NCBI RefSeq assembly: GCF_004028635.1
Contig: NZ_RQJW01000022.1
Span: 55,912 to 119,911, forward strand
Reading direction: 5' to 3'
Origin: Streptomyces cyaneus
GTDB lineage: Bacteria; Actinomycetota; Actinomycetes; Streptomycetales; Streptomycetaceae
Length of the DNA stretch: 64,000 bases
How positions within the stretch are numbered: the first letter of the stretch is position 1; each line of letters begins with the position of its first letter. Positions 8,659 through 17,175 of this stretch are shown here, piece after piece. The position numbers and the translations under genes are program-made. The notes under the pieces are model-generated. The model was not told the DNA's origin. It saw only the letters and a list, made by a program, of their open reading frames with translations, and made no database searches.

Positions 8659-8693
8659 ACCGTATGGCTGACACAGGATGTCAGCCATACGGT
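8659..8693. promoter_or_regulatory. Perfect 15-bp inverted repeat, likely WYL-regulator operator
   Basis: Arms 8659-8673 (ACCGTATGGCTGACA) and 8679-8693 are exact inverted copies separated by five bases. The element lies between the divergent WYL-regulator and small-protein genes. Arm length and perfect symmetry fit a dimeric regulator site. Confidence 0.8.
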
Positions 8694-8748
8694 CGTAGCG
8701 TCGCCCGCAGGCATCCCACACATCCCCACGACCCCAGGGAGACAGCAC

Positions 8749-9120
8749 GTGATCACCGGATACCTCATCGGCGAGAGCCTCCGCCCCGGCGCCGACTTCC
8801 AGCCGCGGGGCCTGCGGCTGCGCAAGGTCAGCCGGGTCGACGTCTCGGCGAGCGCGGCCGAGGGCCAGCCCGGGCTGTGGACGCTCGTCGAGTGGGAGAG
8901 CGACGGCGACGACGTCACGACGCTCGCGGAAGCGTTCGCGGCGGTGCTGGAGCCCGAGAACGGCTGGTACGTCGACTTCATCGCCGGGGACGATCGTGTG
9001 GTCGTCTTCGCCGGGAAGGTGTTCCGCTACCGGCGCGGCGACGAGGATGGGCGGGCCGAGGCGGTCGCGTACGGGAGGTCTGCGGGGACGCCCGAGCATC
9101 AGCTGGACTGGGAGGAGTGA
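8749..9120 (+). CDS. Conserved-looking small protein of unknown function
   Basis: 123 residues from a GTG at 8749, chosen because AGGGAG lies about seven bases upstream and the reading frame before it is inside the regulator promoter. The N-terminus reads MITGYLIGESLRPGADF, followed by alternating beta strands and an acidic C-terminus (EHQLDWEE). There is no signal peptide or membrane segment and no motif I recognise. It is transcribed divergently from the WYL regulator across a perfect palindrome, so it is probably the main target of that regulator. It ends seven bases from the convergent flavin oxidase gene. Confidence 0.7.
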   Translation: MITGYLIGESLRPGADFQPRGLRLRKVSRVDVSASAAEGQPGLWTLVEWESDGDDVTTLAEAFAAVLEPENGWYVDFIAGDDRVVVFAGKVFRYRRGDEDGRAEAVAYGRSAGTPEHQLDWEE

Positions 9121-9127
9121 ACGGCCC

Positions 9128-10729
9128 TCAGGCCGCGCGTACCGACAGGGCGTGGTGGAAGACGTTGCGGGGGTCCCACTTCGCCTTGATGCGTTGGAGC
9201 CGGCGGTAGTTGTCGCCGAAGTAGAGGGCGTGCCAGGGTGCGCCGGTGTTCCGGGCGGGGTCGGCGAGGTCGGTGTCCGGGTAGTTGATGAACGCGCCGT
9301 CGGCGGCAGCGGGGGCGCCGCCGGTGTCGGCGTACAGGTCCTCGTAGAGCTCGCGCAGCCAGCCGATGTGCCGGGCGTCGTCGCGGGGGTCCTCCCAGCC
9401 GTTGGCGTAGAACATCTTGATGCTCGCGTCGCGGTGGGGGGTCGCGGTCGCGTCCGGGGCCACGGTGTTGACCTTGCCGCCGTGGGTGTAGAGGCTCAGG
9501 CTGCCGCCGGGGTGGTCGTAGTCGGAGCGGGTGAGGTGGTGGTGCAGGGCCTCGATCTGTCGGTCGGTGAAACGTCGGCGCAGGTAGCCCGACTTGACCT
9601 TCAGTCGGTAGACGGGGCCGGGGTCGCCCGGTGAGCCGGCCAGGGCGGCGGCCAGCCAGGCCTGGTTCCGCACGGTGCGGACCGGCTGGACGGGCACGCC
9701 CCGGTTGATCGCGGCGATGTGCTCGTCCAGCATCCGTTCGGCGCCGGAGTCGGCGGCCACCTGGCCGATCATGAAGACCGTGCCCGACGGGCGGCGGGTG
9801 AGGGCCAGTTCGCTGTAGAGGGCGAGGTACGGGGAGTCGGGGGCGCTGTGCCGTTCGGCCCATGCGCCGTGGTTGCGGACCAGCCGGGCGAACGACGTCT
9901 TGTCGAGCTGCTGCCAGTCCCAGGAGACCGAGAAGCTCAGCACACCGGACGGCGGCGCGGGCAGCAGGCCGGACGGGTCGTCGCCCTCGGCGCCGGGCGT
10001 CCGGAACCAGTAGCGGGTGACGATGCCGAAGCTGCCGCCTCCGCCGCCGGTGTGGGCCCACCACAAGTCCCGGTTGGGATCGGCGAGTTCACGTGTGGCC
10101 ACCACGCTGCGGGCCTTCCCCGCCCGGTCCACGACGACCACTTCGACCGCGTACAGATGGTCCACGGACAGGCCCATCAGCCGGGACAGCGGCCCATAGC
10201 CACCGCCCAGGACATGCCCGCCGACGCCCACACCGGAGCACCAGCCGGCCGGGACCGTCACTCCCCAGCCCAGGTACAGCCTCCGGTAGACGTCGCCCAG
10301 CAGAGCACCGGCCTCCACGGCGAAGGCACGGCGGCCCGGGTCGTACGAGACGCCCGCCATGGCAGACATGTCGACGACCACCTCCACGGCCGGGTCGCCG
10401 ACGAAGTTCTCGAAGCCGTGGCCGCCGCTACGGACCGTGATGCGCCGGCCGCTGTCCACCGCCTGCTGCACGGCCCGTACGACGTGCGCGGTCGTGCCGA
10501 CCACCCAGACGTGCTCCGGCTCGCCCACGAACCGACGGTTGTAGCCCCGGGACGCCAGGGACCGGTACCGCGGCTCGCCGCGGCCGACCATGGCCGCTCC
10601 GGGCGGCGCCGGGCAGGACGTCCCGTCCGCCGCCGCGACCGCGCCCGTGCCCAGCCCGGGCACCACGACCCCCGCCGTCGTGGCGACCAGGCCCCCGCGC
10701 AACACGTTCCGCCTGCTCAATGCACTCAT
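9128..10729 (-). CDS. Tat-exported FAD-linked oxidase (berberine-bridge type)
   Basis: 533 residues. A twin-arginine signal (SRRNVLRGG, with hydrophobic VATTAGVVVPGLG) predicts Tat export. A PCMH FAD-binding domain follows with both covalent attachment residues: His104 in RSGGHGFE and Cys164 in GWCSGVGVGGHVLGGGYG. FAD is thus expected to be bicovalently bound, as in berberine bridge enzymes and carbohydrate or aclacinomycin oxidases. The C-terminal BBE signature is present (NYPDTDL ... WHALYFGDNYRRL ... KWDPRNVFHH). AGGAGA precedes the ATG. It probably oxidises a sugar, alcohol or secondary metabolite outside the cell; the substrate cannot be read from the sequence. Confidence 0.92.
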   Translation of the reverse strand: MSALSRRNVLRGGLVATTAGVVVPGLGTGAVAAADGTSCPAPPGAAMVGRGEPRYRSLASRGYNRRFVGEPEHVWVVGTTAHVVRAVQQAVDSGRRITVRSGGHGFENFVGDPAVEVVVDMSAMAGVSYDPGRRAFAVEAGALLGDVYRRLYLGWGVTVPAGWCSGVGVGGHVLGGGYGPLSRLMGLSVDHLYAVEVVVVDRAGKARSVVATRELADPNRDLWWAHTGGGGGSFGIVTRYWFRTPGAEGDDPSGLLPAPPSGVLSFSVSWDWQQLDKTSFARLVRNHGAWAERHSAPDSPYLALYSELALTRRPSGTVFMIGQVAADSGAERMLDEHIAAINRGVPVQPVRTVRNQAWLAAALAGSPGDPGPVYRLKVKSGYLRRRFTDRQIEALHHHLTRSDYDHPGGSLSLYTHGGKVNTVAPDATATPHRDASIKMFYANGWEDPRDDARHIGWLRELYEDLYADTGGAPAAADGAFINYPDTDLADPARNTGAPWHALYFGDNYRRLQRIKAKWDPRNVFHHALSVRAA

Positions 10730-10907
10730 GACGTCTCCTAGGACTGCCTTGGGCCAACTCCTTGCTTCCTTCAGGCACGAAGCTAGGTGGCGAAGTCGGC
10801 GAAGGCAGTCGTCCCAGCCCCCCGCTCACGGTGGTGCCGGCACCCCGATCGACAGCCCTGCCGAAAATCGCGTGCCCAGGGACGGCGGCCGACTGTACGG
10901 TCCCGAC

Positions 10908-11660
10908 GTGATCGACGACGACGGCTACTTCGGAGAGAACATCGCTGCCGACTACGACGACTCGGCGGCCGACATGTTCCGCCCTGGCGTGGTGGACCCG
11001 GCGGTCGACCTGCTGGCCGACCTCGCCGGCGACGGCCCGGCGCTGGAACTCGGCATCGGCACCGGCCGGATCGCACTGCCGCTGTCCGGCCGCGGGGTCC
11101 CGGTGCACGGCATCGACCTGTCCCGCGCGATGGTGGAGCGACTGCGGGCCAAGCCCGGCGGCGAGGCGATCGACGTGACAATCGGGGACTTCGCGACGAC
11201 GCGGGTGGCGGGCGAGTTCTCGCTCGCCTACCTCGTCTTCAACACGATCGCCAATCTGACGACCCAGGACGCCCAGGTCGACTGCTTCCGCAACGCCGCA
11301 GCCCATCTGCGGCCCGGCGGCTGCTTCGTCGTCGAGGTGGGCGTACCCGACCTGCGCCGGCTGCCGCCCGGGCAGAACGCCGTACCGTTCCACATCAGCG
11401 ACACACGCTGGGCGTTCGACACCTACGACGTCGCCACCCAGGCGATGAGCTCCAACTACGTCACCATCACCGACGGCCGCGCCGAGCACTGGTCCATCCC
11501 GTTCCGGTACGTCTGGCCGGCCGAGCTGGACCTGATGGCCCGGCTGGCCGGCCTACGGCTGCGCGACCGCTGGGAGGACTGGACGCGCGAGCCGTTCACG
11601 AGCGAGAGCGGCAAGCACGTGTCGGTGTGGGAGAAACCGGCCGACCGACCGGCTGACTGA
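10908..11660 (+). CDS. Class I SAM-dependent methyltransferase
   Basis: About 250 residues. Motif I is ALELGIGTGRIALPL, the acidic loop binding SAM is in VHGIDLS, and a later motif is LRPGGCFVVEVG, all typical of the small-molecule class I fold. The N-terminus GYFGENIAADYDDS resembles other family members. A GTG at 10872 is an in-frame alternative start; neither start has a strong ribosome site. Divergent from the flavin oxidase by about 180 bases. The last 65 bases overlap, antisense, the end of the glutathione-transferase gene. Substrate unknown. Confidence 0.85.
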   Translation: MIDDDGYFGENIAADYDDSAADMFRPGVVDPAVDLLADLAGDGPALELGIGTGRIALPLSGRGVPVHGIDLSRAMVERLRAKPGGEAIDVTIGDFATTRVAGEFSLAYLVFNTIANLTTQDAQVDCFRNAAAHLRPGGCFVVEVGVPDLRRLPPGQNAVPFHISDTRWAFDTYDVATQAMSSNYVTITDGRAEHWSIPFRYVWPAELDLMARLAGLRLRDRWEDWTREPFTSESGKHVSVWEKPADRPAD

Positions 11661-12504
11661 CCTCGCGTGCGGCGGCCGCCCAGTCCACGATCTGTACCGC
11701 CGCGCCCGCCGCCTCCTCGCCCCGGCAGTGGGCGTGGTGCCTGCGGGCGATGCCGTCCAGGTCGAGGTGGGCGCCGAAGGCGGGGTGGGCCGCGAGGCGT
11801 CGTGCGTAGGTCCACAGATGCGGGTGGTCGGTGATGCGGGTGACCGCGGCGGCGTCCAGGTGATGGCGGTGCACGGTGTCCAGTTGCACCAGCGTCACCC
11901 ACAACTCGACGTCCGCGAGGGTCGGTTCGTCGCCGTGTACGTACTCCTGGCAGGCCAGCCGCCGCTCCAGCGCGTCCAGGGTGTGCAGCAGGGTGGCGAG
12001 CGCGGTGTCGCGTGCCGCCGGGTCGACGTCGGGCTGTCCGGCGCGCTGCGCGGCCTCGGTGATGCCCTGCTCGCAGAGTCGGCCGATGTTCTCGACGGCC
12101 TCCTCGGCGCCGTACGGGAAGAGGTCCGGGCCGTGGCCGCCGAACCGCCGGGCCAGGTCCCGCAGGATGTCGGGGGCGTGGGTGCTCACGATCGTGCCGG
12201 TCCAGGTGTCGCTGAGCACCGGCGCCGCGGCCGGTCCGGGGTGCTGGTGCGAACTGGCCTCGTACAGCGGGCGCAGCTCCTGGTGCCCTCCGTCCGGGGC
12301 GTCGGGCACGGCGGGCAGCAGCGTCACCGGGAGGACGTCGTCGAGGCCGAGGAGGCTGTGCGTGACGGCGATCCGCAGGCAGCGCGGACATGAGAGCGAC
12401 AGGTGGAGCCGGTAGCGGCGGGGCGCGGCGTAGTAACCGCTGCGCGCGTCACAGCCGATCCTGCTCCGGAAGGACGGCACGGCGGTCGGGGAAGGGGCGG
12501 ACAT
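11596..12504 (-). CDS. Glutathione S-transferase family protein (xi-class/glutathionyl-hydroquinone reductase-like)
   Basis: 302 residues. It has the thioredoxin-fold entry LSLSCPRCLRIAVTHSLLGL with Cys39 and Cys42 (CPRC, where the xi class usually has CPWA/CPWC), a conserved WTGTIVSTHAPDIL segment, and an all-helical C-terminal domain (DALERRLACQEYVHGDEPTL). Xi-class enzymes reduce glutathionyl-hydroquinones. Streptomycetes make mycothiol instead of glutathione, so the thiol partner may differ. GGGAGA precedes the ATG. A sulfur-type leader peptide lies 100 bases upstream on the same strand, which suggests cysteine- or sulfur-responsive expression. The 3' end overlaps the methyltransferase gene, antisense, by 65 bases. 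Confidence 0.87.
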   Translation of the reverse strand: MSAPSPTAVPSFRSRIGCDARSGYYAAPRRYRLHLSLSCPRCLRIAVTHSLLGLDDVLPVTLLPAVPDAPDGGHQELRPLYEASSHQHPGPAAAPVLSDTWTGTIVSTHAPDILRDLARRFGGHGPDLFPYGAEEAVENIGRLCEQGITEAAQRAGQPDVDPAARDTALATLLHTLDALERRLACQEYVHGDEPTLADVELWVTLVQLDTVHRHHLDAAAVTRITDHPHLWTYARRLAAHPAFGAHLDLDGIARRHHAHCRGEEAAGAAVQIVDWAAAAREVSQPVGRPVSPTPTRACRSRS

Positions 12505-12603
12505 GGGTCTCCCTGGGGTGCTCGGTCACGGGCATACGACGGCGAGGGCGCGCGGCGGCTTCGGCGCGGCCGGGATGCGGTAGATGAGCGTGGGGGGTGG
12601 GGT

Positions 12604-12759
12604 TCAGGCGCGGGCGGGTACGACGCCCTCGCCCTGCGGGGAACTTGCCGCACTGCACACACGCACGAGGTCGATGTGGCGGCGGGACGTCAGCAGGGGC
12701 AGCGGCCGGACGGCGACACGGACCGTGTCACTGCCGAGGTCCAGCGCGGAGCGGCCCAT
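12604..12759 (-). CDS. Sulfur-type leader peptide upstream of the GST-like gene
   Basis: A 51-residue reading frame starts at an ATG at 12759 and contains LTSRRHIDLVRVCSAASS. The RRHIDL core followed by a cysteine is the hallmark of the short leader peptides found before sulfur-assimilation and sulfonate genes in Streptomyces. The nearest downstream gene on the strand is the GST-like gene, 100 bases away. The tail after the core is longer than in the other three leaders of this window. Translation past the Cys codon could couple cysteine supply to downstream expression; this mechanism is inferred. A near-palindromic motif (12765-12781) lies immediately upstream. Confidence 0.75.
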   Translation of the reverse strand: MGRSALDLGSDTVRVAVRPLPLLTSRRHIDLVRVCSAASSPQGEGVVPARA

Positions 12760-12764
12760 GTTTC

Positions 12765-12781
12765 CCTACCAATTCACTAGG
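12765..12781. promoter_or_regulatory. CCTA-N9-TAGG near-palindrome upstream of leader peptide
   Basis: The sequence TTCCCTACCAATTCACTAGG (12762-12781) contains CCTA and TAGG spaced by nine bases. The same pattern occurs at 14721-14737, and a weaker version before the ssuABC leader at 33410. All three lie upstream of sulfur genes, near an Rrf2 regulator gene. Likely operator or promoter element. Confidence 0.55.
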
Positions 12782-12878
12782 ATTCCCGTAGTGGAGTCTC
12801 GGGCCACATCCCGGCCGCGTCAAGAGGGCCGCCGAGCAGTGAGACGTGGGGCAGGGATTCGTCGTGACGAGACGTCGG

Positions 12879-13337
12879 TCAGGGATTCGTCCAGGCCTCG
12901 GGGTCGTCCGCGAGGCTCAGGACGTCGTCGGGCAGCTTGGCCGCGGCCACATCGGCGAGGGTGACCTCGCCGAGGATCTTGCGGACGTTGGCGCGTACGG
13001 CGATCCACAGCGGGAGCAGGGACTCCGCCGGGCCGATGTAGGAGAGGTCGGGCGGGCGTACGCCGCGCACCGAGACCAGGGGGCCGTCCGCCACGCGGAT
13101 CACGTCCGCGATGGGGATCGAGTCGGCGGGGCGGGCGAGCCGGTAGCCGCCCTTGCCGCCGCGCTGGCTGACCACGAGGCCGCCCCGGCGCAGGTCGCCG
13201 AGGATGCCCTCCAGGAACTTGTGCGGGATGCCCTGTGCCTCGGCGATCGCTTCGGCCTTGAGCGAGGTGTCGTCACCGGCCGCGGCCAGCTCCAACGCCG
13301 CCCGCACCGCATAGTCCGCTCTCGCCGAGATCCGCAT
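12879..13337 (-). CDS. Rrf2-family transcriptional regulator lacking Fe-S cysteines
   Basis: 152 residues from MRISARADYAVRAALELAA, the classic Rrf2 N-terminus; an ATG five codons earlier (13352) is possible. The winged helix includes IAEAQGIPHKFLEGILGDLR and GLVVSQRGGKGGYRLARP. The wing-to-dimer region that carries three Cys ligands in IscR and NsrR reads DLSYIGPAESLLPLW, with no cysteine, so no Fe-S cluster is expected. This resembles CymR, the Fe-S-free Rrf2 master regulator of cysteine metabolism in Bacillus. It lies between two copies of a shared near-palindrome and beside sulfonate genes, so a role in sulfur control is likely. Confidence 0.87.
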   Translation of the reverse strand: MRISARADYAVRAALELAAAGDDTSLKAEAIAEAQGIPHKFLEGILGDLRRGGLVVSQRGGKGGYRLARPADSIPIADVIRVADGPLVSVRGVRPPDLSYIGPAESLLPLWIAVRANVRKILGEVTLADVAAAKLPDDVLSLADDPEAWTNP

Positions 13338-13389
13338 GCTGAGATTATCCATCACCGCCGTGCCCGATCCTCGCCCGCCGTCCCCTCCG

Positions 13390-14619
13390 TCAGGCGGGGA
13401 GGCTGAACGGGGGGTGTGCGCCGTTGAGGAAGTAGTCCCCGACCTCGCGCAGTCGGTGGGCGACCGGCTCGCGCAGGGTGTGCGTGCGGGTGTCGCGCCA
13501 GAAGCGGTCCAGGCCGTGCCGCGTAAAGGCGGCGGGCACACCGACGGCGTCCATGGCATGGGTGGTGATCTCCTGCGCGGCCCTGGAGGCGGCCGCCTCG
13601 GCCGCGCTCGCGAGGACGGCGATCTCCGCGCACTCCTCGTCGTCGAGGTCGTCGCCCCGTGCGAGGCCGCGGGTCAGGGCGGTCACCGCCTGGTCGGCGA
13701 GGGCGGACGCGGCACGTGCGGCGACGGCGAGCTCGCCGTACGCGGTGAGCACGTACGGGTCCTGCGGCGGGCTGCCCGGCCAGGGCTGGGGTGAGAACGG
13801 CTGCCAGGCGGACTGCGCCGCCCTTCCGTGCTCGCGCACCTCACCGAGCAGCCCCTCGGCGACGCCGAGACAGAACTGGGCGGAGACCAGCCGGGCGGTC
13901 GGCGCGGCGAGGCCGGCGAAGGGCGACAGGGCGCCGTCGTCCGCGGAGAGGGAGCCGAGCACGTCGTCGGCCCCGACCGGCACGGAGTCGAACCCCACGC
14001 CGCCGGCGGCCGCCAGCCGCTGGCCGAAGGTGTCGCCGCCGCTGCCGTTCACGAGGCCCGGGTGGGCGGGGTCGACGAGGACGGCGAGGGGCTCGCCGGT
14101 GCCGGGCACGGCGGCACGGACCACCAGCCGGTCGGCGACCCCGACTCCGGAGCCGTACCTCTGATGGCCGTCCAGTACATAGCCGTTGGCCGTCGGGGTC
14201 AGCATCAGGGGCGGTTCCTGCGAGGCGATGCCGCCTCCCCAGTACCACTGCCCGGCCGTGAACGCCCGCTCCACGCGCGCGGCACGGTCGGGGCCGGCGA
14301 AGAACCGGGCGCAGTAGGACAGGAAGTAGTGGCTGCCCAGCAGGTGGCCGACGGATCCGTCGGCCGCGGAGAGGATCCGTACGGCCGTGTAGGCGGTGCG
14401 CCAGTCCGCGCCCCCGCCGCCGTGCGCGGCCGGCACCAGCAGCGTCAGCAGCCCCGATTCACGCAGCCGCGCAATCTCGTCGAGCGGCGGCTTGCCGGCC
14501 TGCTCGCGCTCGACCGCGTCCGTGGCCAGGTCGTCCGCCAGCTCACGGGCTGTGTGCAGCCAGTCGGCCGGCTCGGTTCCCGCTGCGGTCGCCGTGTCGG
14601 CCGGGGGTGCGCTTGTCAT
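13390..14619 (-). CDS. DszC/SfnB-like flavin-dependent monooxygenase (acyl-CoA dehydrogenase fold)
   Basis: 409 residues with the acyl-CoA dehydrogenase fold used by reduced-flavin monooxygenases such as DszC and MsuC rather than by true dehydrogenases. Diagnostic segments are LLGSHYFLSYC (active-site His region), QRYGSGVGVADRL, and the C-terminal DRFWRDTRTHTLREPVAHRL, where THTL-EP replaces the usual catalytic THTLHDP. The second histidine of that motif is thus Glu here (LREP). It is likely to oxygenate a sulfinate, sulfone or thioether with FMNH2 from the SsuE-type reductase. It sits downstream of ssuD in the same direction, with its own near-palindromic promoter element about 100 bases upstream. 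Confidence 0.85.
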   Translation of the reverse strand: MTSAPPADTATAAGTEPADWLHTARELADDLATDAVEREQAGKPPLDEIARLRESGLLTLLVPAAHGGGGADWRTAYTAVRILSAADGSVGHLLGSHYFLSYCARFFAGPDRAARVERAFTAGQWYWGGGIASQEPPLMLTPTANGYVLDGHQRYGSGVGVADRLVVRAAVPGTGEPLAVLVDPAHPGLVNGSGGDTFGQRLAAAGGVGFDSVPVGADDVLGSLSADDGALSPFAGLAAPTARLVSAQFCLGVAEGLLGEVREHGRAAQSAWQPFSPQPWPGSPPQDPYVLTAYGELAVAARAASALADQAVTALTRGLARGDDLDDEECAEIAVLASAAEAAASRAAQEITTHAMDAVGVPAAFTRHGLDRFWRDTRTHTLREPVAHRLREVGDYFLNGAHPPFSLPA

Positions 14620-14720
14620 GGCTGACTTCCTTCAAGGCAGAAGAGAACGCGATTCCGGGTTGCCCGGCCGACCCGGTCAACGTCATCCTCACTCGCTCAC
14701 CCGAGGGGGGTCAACACTTC

Positions 14721-14737
14721 CCTAGTAATTCGATAGG
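14721..14737. promoter_or_regulatory. CCTA-N9-TAGG near-palindrome upstream of DszC/SfnB-like gene
   Basis: CCTAGTAATTCGATAGG, followed closely by AAATCTAGGGAAT. It matches the 12765-12781 element in TTCCCTA, AATTC and TAGGA. The TAGGAAA-CTAGG extension (14734-14747) is shared with 33424-33437. It lies in the 149-base gap between ssuD and the DszC/SfnB-like gene. Confidence 0.55.
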
Positions 14738-14768
14738 AAATCTAGGGAATACCCGCCGATCTGGCTGA

Positions 14769-15920
14769 TTACCGCTCTGCGAAGGGGATCTGAGCCACGG
14801 GCTGTGCGGCCGTCGCGCTACGGAACGGGTGGTTCCACAGCCCCTGCGCCTCCAGCCGCGGCAGGACGCCCTCGCCGAACCAGTACGCCTCCTCCAGGTG
14901 CGGGTAGCCGGAGAGCACGAACTCGTCGATGCCCAGGCGGTGGTACTCGGCGATCCGCTCGGCGACCTCGTCGTGGCTGCCGACCAGCGCAGTCCCGGCG
15001 CCGCCCCGCACCAGCCCGATACCGGCCCAGAGGTTCGGGTGGATCTCCAGGTCGTCCCGTCCGCCCCCGTGCAGGGCGAGCATGCGCTGCTGCCCCTCGG
15101 ACTCGCTGCGGGCGAGCCCGGCCTGTACGGCCCGTACCGTCTCCGCGTCGAAGCCGTCCAGCAGCCGCCGGGCCTCCGCCCACGCCTGCTCGCCGGTGTC
15201 CCGGGTGATGACGTGCAGGCGGATGCCGAAGCGGACGCTCCGGCCCTCCTTCTCGGCCAGCGCCCGGATCCAGGCGATCTTCTCGGCGACGGCGGCCGGC
15301 GGCTCGCCCCAGGTGAGATAGACGTCGACGTGCCGGGCGGCGATCTCACCGGCGATGGGCGAGGAGCCGCCGAAGTACACCTCCGGTATCGGGTCGGGCA
15401 CACGGGCCAGCTTCGCGTCCTCGACCTGGAGGTGCTCACCGGCGAGATCGACGGTCTTGCCCTCCCACAACTGCCGTACGACCTCCAGGAATTCACCGGT
15501 ACGGCGGTAACGGTCGTCCTTGTCGAGGAAGTCGCCGTAGGCGCGCTGCTCGTGGCTCTCGCCGCCCGTGACCACGTTGAGCAGGAGCCGTCCGCCGGTC
15601 TGCCGCTGGAAGGTGGACGCCATCTGCGCGGCGAGCGTCGGCGAGACGAAGCCGGGCCGGAAGGCGACCAGGAACTTAAGGCGTTCGGTGTTCTGACTGA
15701 CCATGGCGGTCGTCAGCCATGCGTCCTCGCACCAGGCGCCGGTCGGCGTGAGCGCGCCGACGAAGCCCAGGTCCTCGGCGGCGCGGGCGATCTGGCTGAG
15801 GTAGGCGACCGTCGGCGGCCGGTCGCGGCCGGACGCCGTGGCGGGGGTGCCGTGGCCGCCGCCGACGACGTGGCGGCTGTCGCCGTTGGTGGGCAGGAAC
15901 CAGTGGAAGGTGAGGGACAC
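14769..15920 (-). CDS. ssuD: FMNH2-dependent alkanesulfonate monooxygenase
   Basis: 383 residues from a GTG at 15920 with GGAGAC upstream. It is closely similar along its whole length to E. coli SsuD (381 residues) from memory: FHWFLPTNGDSR at the start, TPTGAWCEDAW with the active-site Cys (residue 64), LVAFRPGFVSPTLAAQ, YFGGSSPIAGE, YLTWGEPP, FGIRLHVI with the catalytic His, LVRGGAGTALVG with the Arg, and FVLSGYPHLEEAYWFGE with the Tyr. The enzyme cleaves alkanesulfonates to aldehyde and sulfite using FMNH2 and O2. In a sulfone pathway it would act as MsuD on methanesulfonate. It lies 58 bases downstream of sfnB in one operon. Confidence 0.95.
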   Translation of the reverse strand: MSLTFHWFLPTNGDSRHVVGGGHGTPATASGRDRPPTVAYLSQIARAAEDLGFVGALTPTGAWCEDAWLTTAMVSQNTERLKFLVAFRPGFVSPTLAAQMASTFQRQTGGRLLLNVVTGGESHEQRAYGDFLDKDDRYRRTGEFLEVVRQLWEGKTVDLAGEHLQVEDAKLARVPDPIPEVYFGGSSPIAGEIAARHVDVYLTWGEPPAAVAEKIAWIRALAEKEGRSVRFGIRLHVITRDTGEQAWAEARRLLDGFDAETVRAVQAGLARSESEGQQRMLALHGGGRDDLEIHPNLWAGIGLVRGGAGTALVGSHDEVAERIAEYHRLGIDEFVLSGYPHLEEAYWFGEGVLPRLEAQGLWNHPFRSATAAQPVAQIPFAER

Positions 15921-15978
15921 GTCGGGTCTCCGATCAGAAAGGCCGGGCAGGAAGGTCAGGAGCGTGCGGGGTCGCTCG

Positions 15979-17175
15979 TCACAGCAGGCCGTGCCGGGGC
16001 GGCCTGGTGCCGCTGAGCACATGGCGGCCGATGTGCTGGACCTTCCAGCGGGCCGGGTCGTGCAGGGTGTGGGTGCGGGCGTCGCGCCAATGGCGGTGCA
16101 GCCCCAGGGAGTCGAGCGCCGCGCGGGTGCCGGCCACCTCGAACAGGGCGCTGCCGACCTCCACGGCGGCCTCCGCCGCGGTCACCTTGGCCGCGGCCAC
16201 CGCGATCGAGGCCTCGGCCGCCGAGTCGTCGGTCAGGTCGGCGCGGGCGGCGTCCACGGACCTGGCCGCGGTGGCGAGCAGCGCGTCGGCGGCCCGCACC
16301 CGGATGGCCAGTTCCCCGAACCGCTGGATGAGCAAGGGGTCCTCGGCGGCCGTCGCATGCCCCTCGCCGACGCTCTCGAACCAGGGGCGGCTCTTCGTAC
16401 GGACGAACTCCACGGCCTCGGCCAGTGCTCCGGAGGCGATCCCGGCGTCGATGGCGGCATGCAGCAACTGGGCGACGGCACCGTGGAGTTGGGGCCCTTG
16501 GAAGGTGAGGTGGTGCGGCACCACCCGGTCGGCGGGCACGGGCACCGACTCCAGGCGGACGGTTCCGCTGGCGGTGGTGCGCTGTCCCATGCCGTCCCAG
16601 TCGTCCACGACCGTGAGGCCGGGCGCGCCCCGCGGTACGTACGCCACGTGCAGGTTGTCGTCGTCGGCTCGGGCGAGGACGGGGATCCAGTCGGCGAACA
16701 GGGCGCCGGTGGAGTAGTGCTTGACGCCGTCGAGGACGTACGACCCGTCCGGGCGCCGCCTGAGCCGCGTACGGATGTCCTGTACGTGGCTGGTGCCCGC
16801 CTCGGACTGGGCGTTGCCGAAGCGCTTCCCCGCCAGCACCTCGCCGAGGAAGAACGCCTGTTGCTCCCGCGTCCCTTGCCGACGCAGCACGCCCACGTAC
16901 ACGAAGTGGCTCTGCGGGATCTGCGCGAGGCTGGCGTCGGCCGAGGCCAGCAGCCGGAAGATCTCGGCGAGGGTCTCGGCACTGACGTCCGCGCCGCCCA
17001 GCTCCGCGGGCACTGTCACCCCGAGCAGTCCGGAGGCGGACAGCCGCTCCACCTCCGCGTGCGGAAGCCGGCGGCGCGCGTCCCGTTCGGCTGCGTCCTT
17101 GCGGAAGTCCGCGGCCAGTTCGGCGGCGACCGCGAGGGCCTCGGCGTCGTCGGCGATCACGGTCGCGGCGCTCAT
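15979..17175 (-). CDS. sfnB: SfnB-family monooxygenase (acyl-CoA dehydrogenase fold)
   Basis: 398 residues. The N-terminus (VIADDAEALAVAAELAADF, then RDARRRLPHAEVERLSASGL) and IPQSHFVYVGVLR follow the SfnB pattern of Pseudomonas dimethyl-sulfone gene sets. Later motifs are GTSHVQDIRTRL, GVKHYSTGALFADWIPV and the C-terminal HRHWRDARTHTLHDPARWK with an intact THTLHDP. SfnB-type proteins use reduced flavin on organosulfur substrates, though the exact reaction is not well settled. The start codon overlaps the ssuE stop by four bases (ATGA), so the two are translationally coupled. Confidence 0.9.
   Translation of the reverse strand: MSAATVIADDAEALAVAAELAADFRKDAAERDARRRLPHAEVERLSASGLLGVTVPAELGGADVSAETLAEIFRLLASADASLAQIPQSHFVYVGVLRRQGTREQQAFFLGEVLAGKRFGNAQSEAGTSHVQDIRTRLRRRPDGSYVLDGVKHYSTGALFADWIPVLARADDDNLHVAYVPRGAPGLTVVDDWDGMGQRTTASGTVRLESVPVPADRVVPHHLTFQGPQLHGAVAQLLHAAIDAGIASGALAEAVEFVRTKSRPWFESVGEGHATAAEDPLLIQRFGELAIRVRAADALLATAARSVDAARADLTDDSAAEASIAVAAAKVTAAEAAVEVGSALFEVAGTRAALDSLGLHRHWRDARTHTLHDPARWKVQHIGRHVLSGTRPPRHGLL

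Noticed and set aside
12879..13337. Rrf2 regulator considered as NsrR or IscR
   Set aside because: The three cysteines needed to hold the Fe-S cluster are absent, so nitric-oxide or Fe-S sensing is unlikely.
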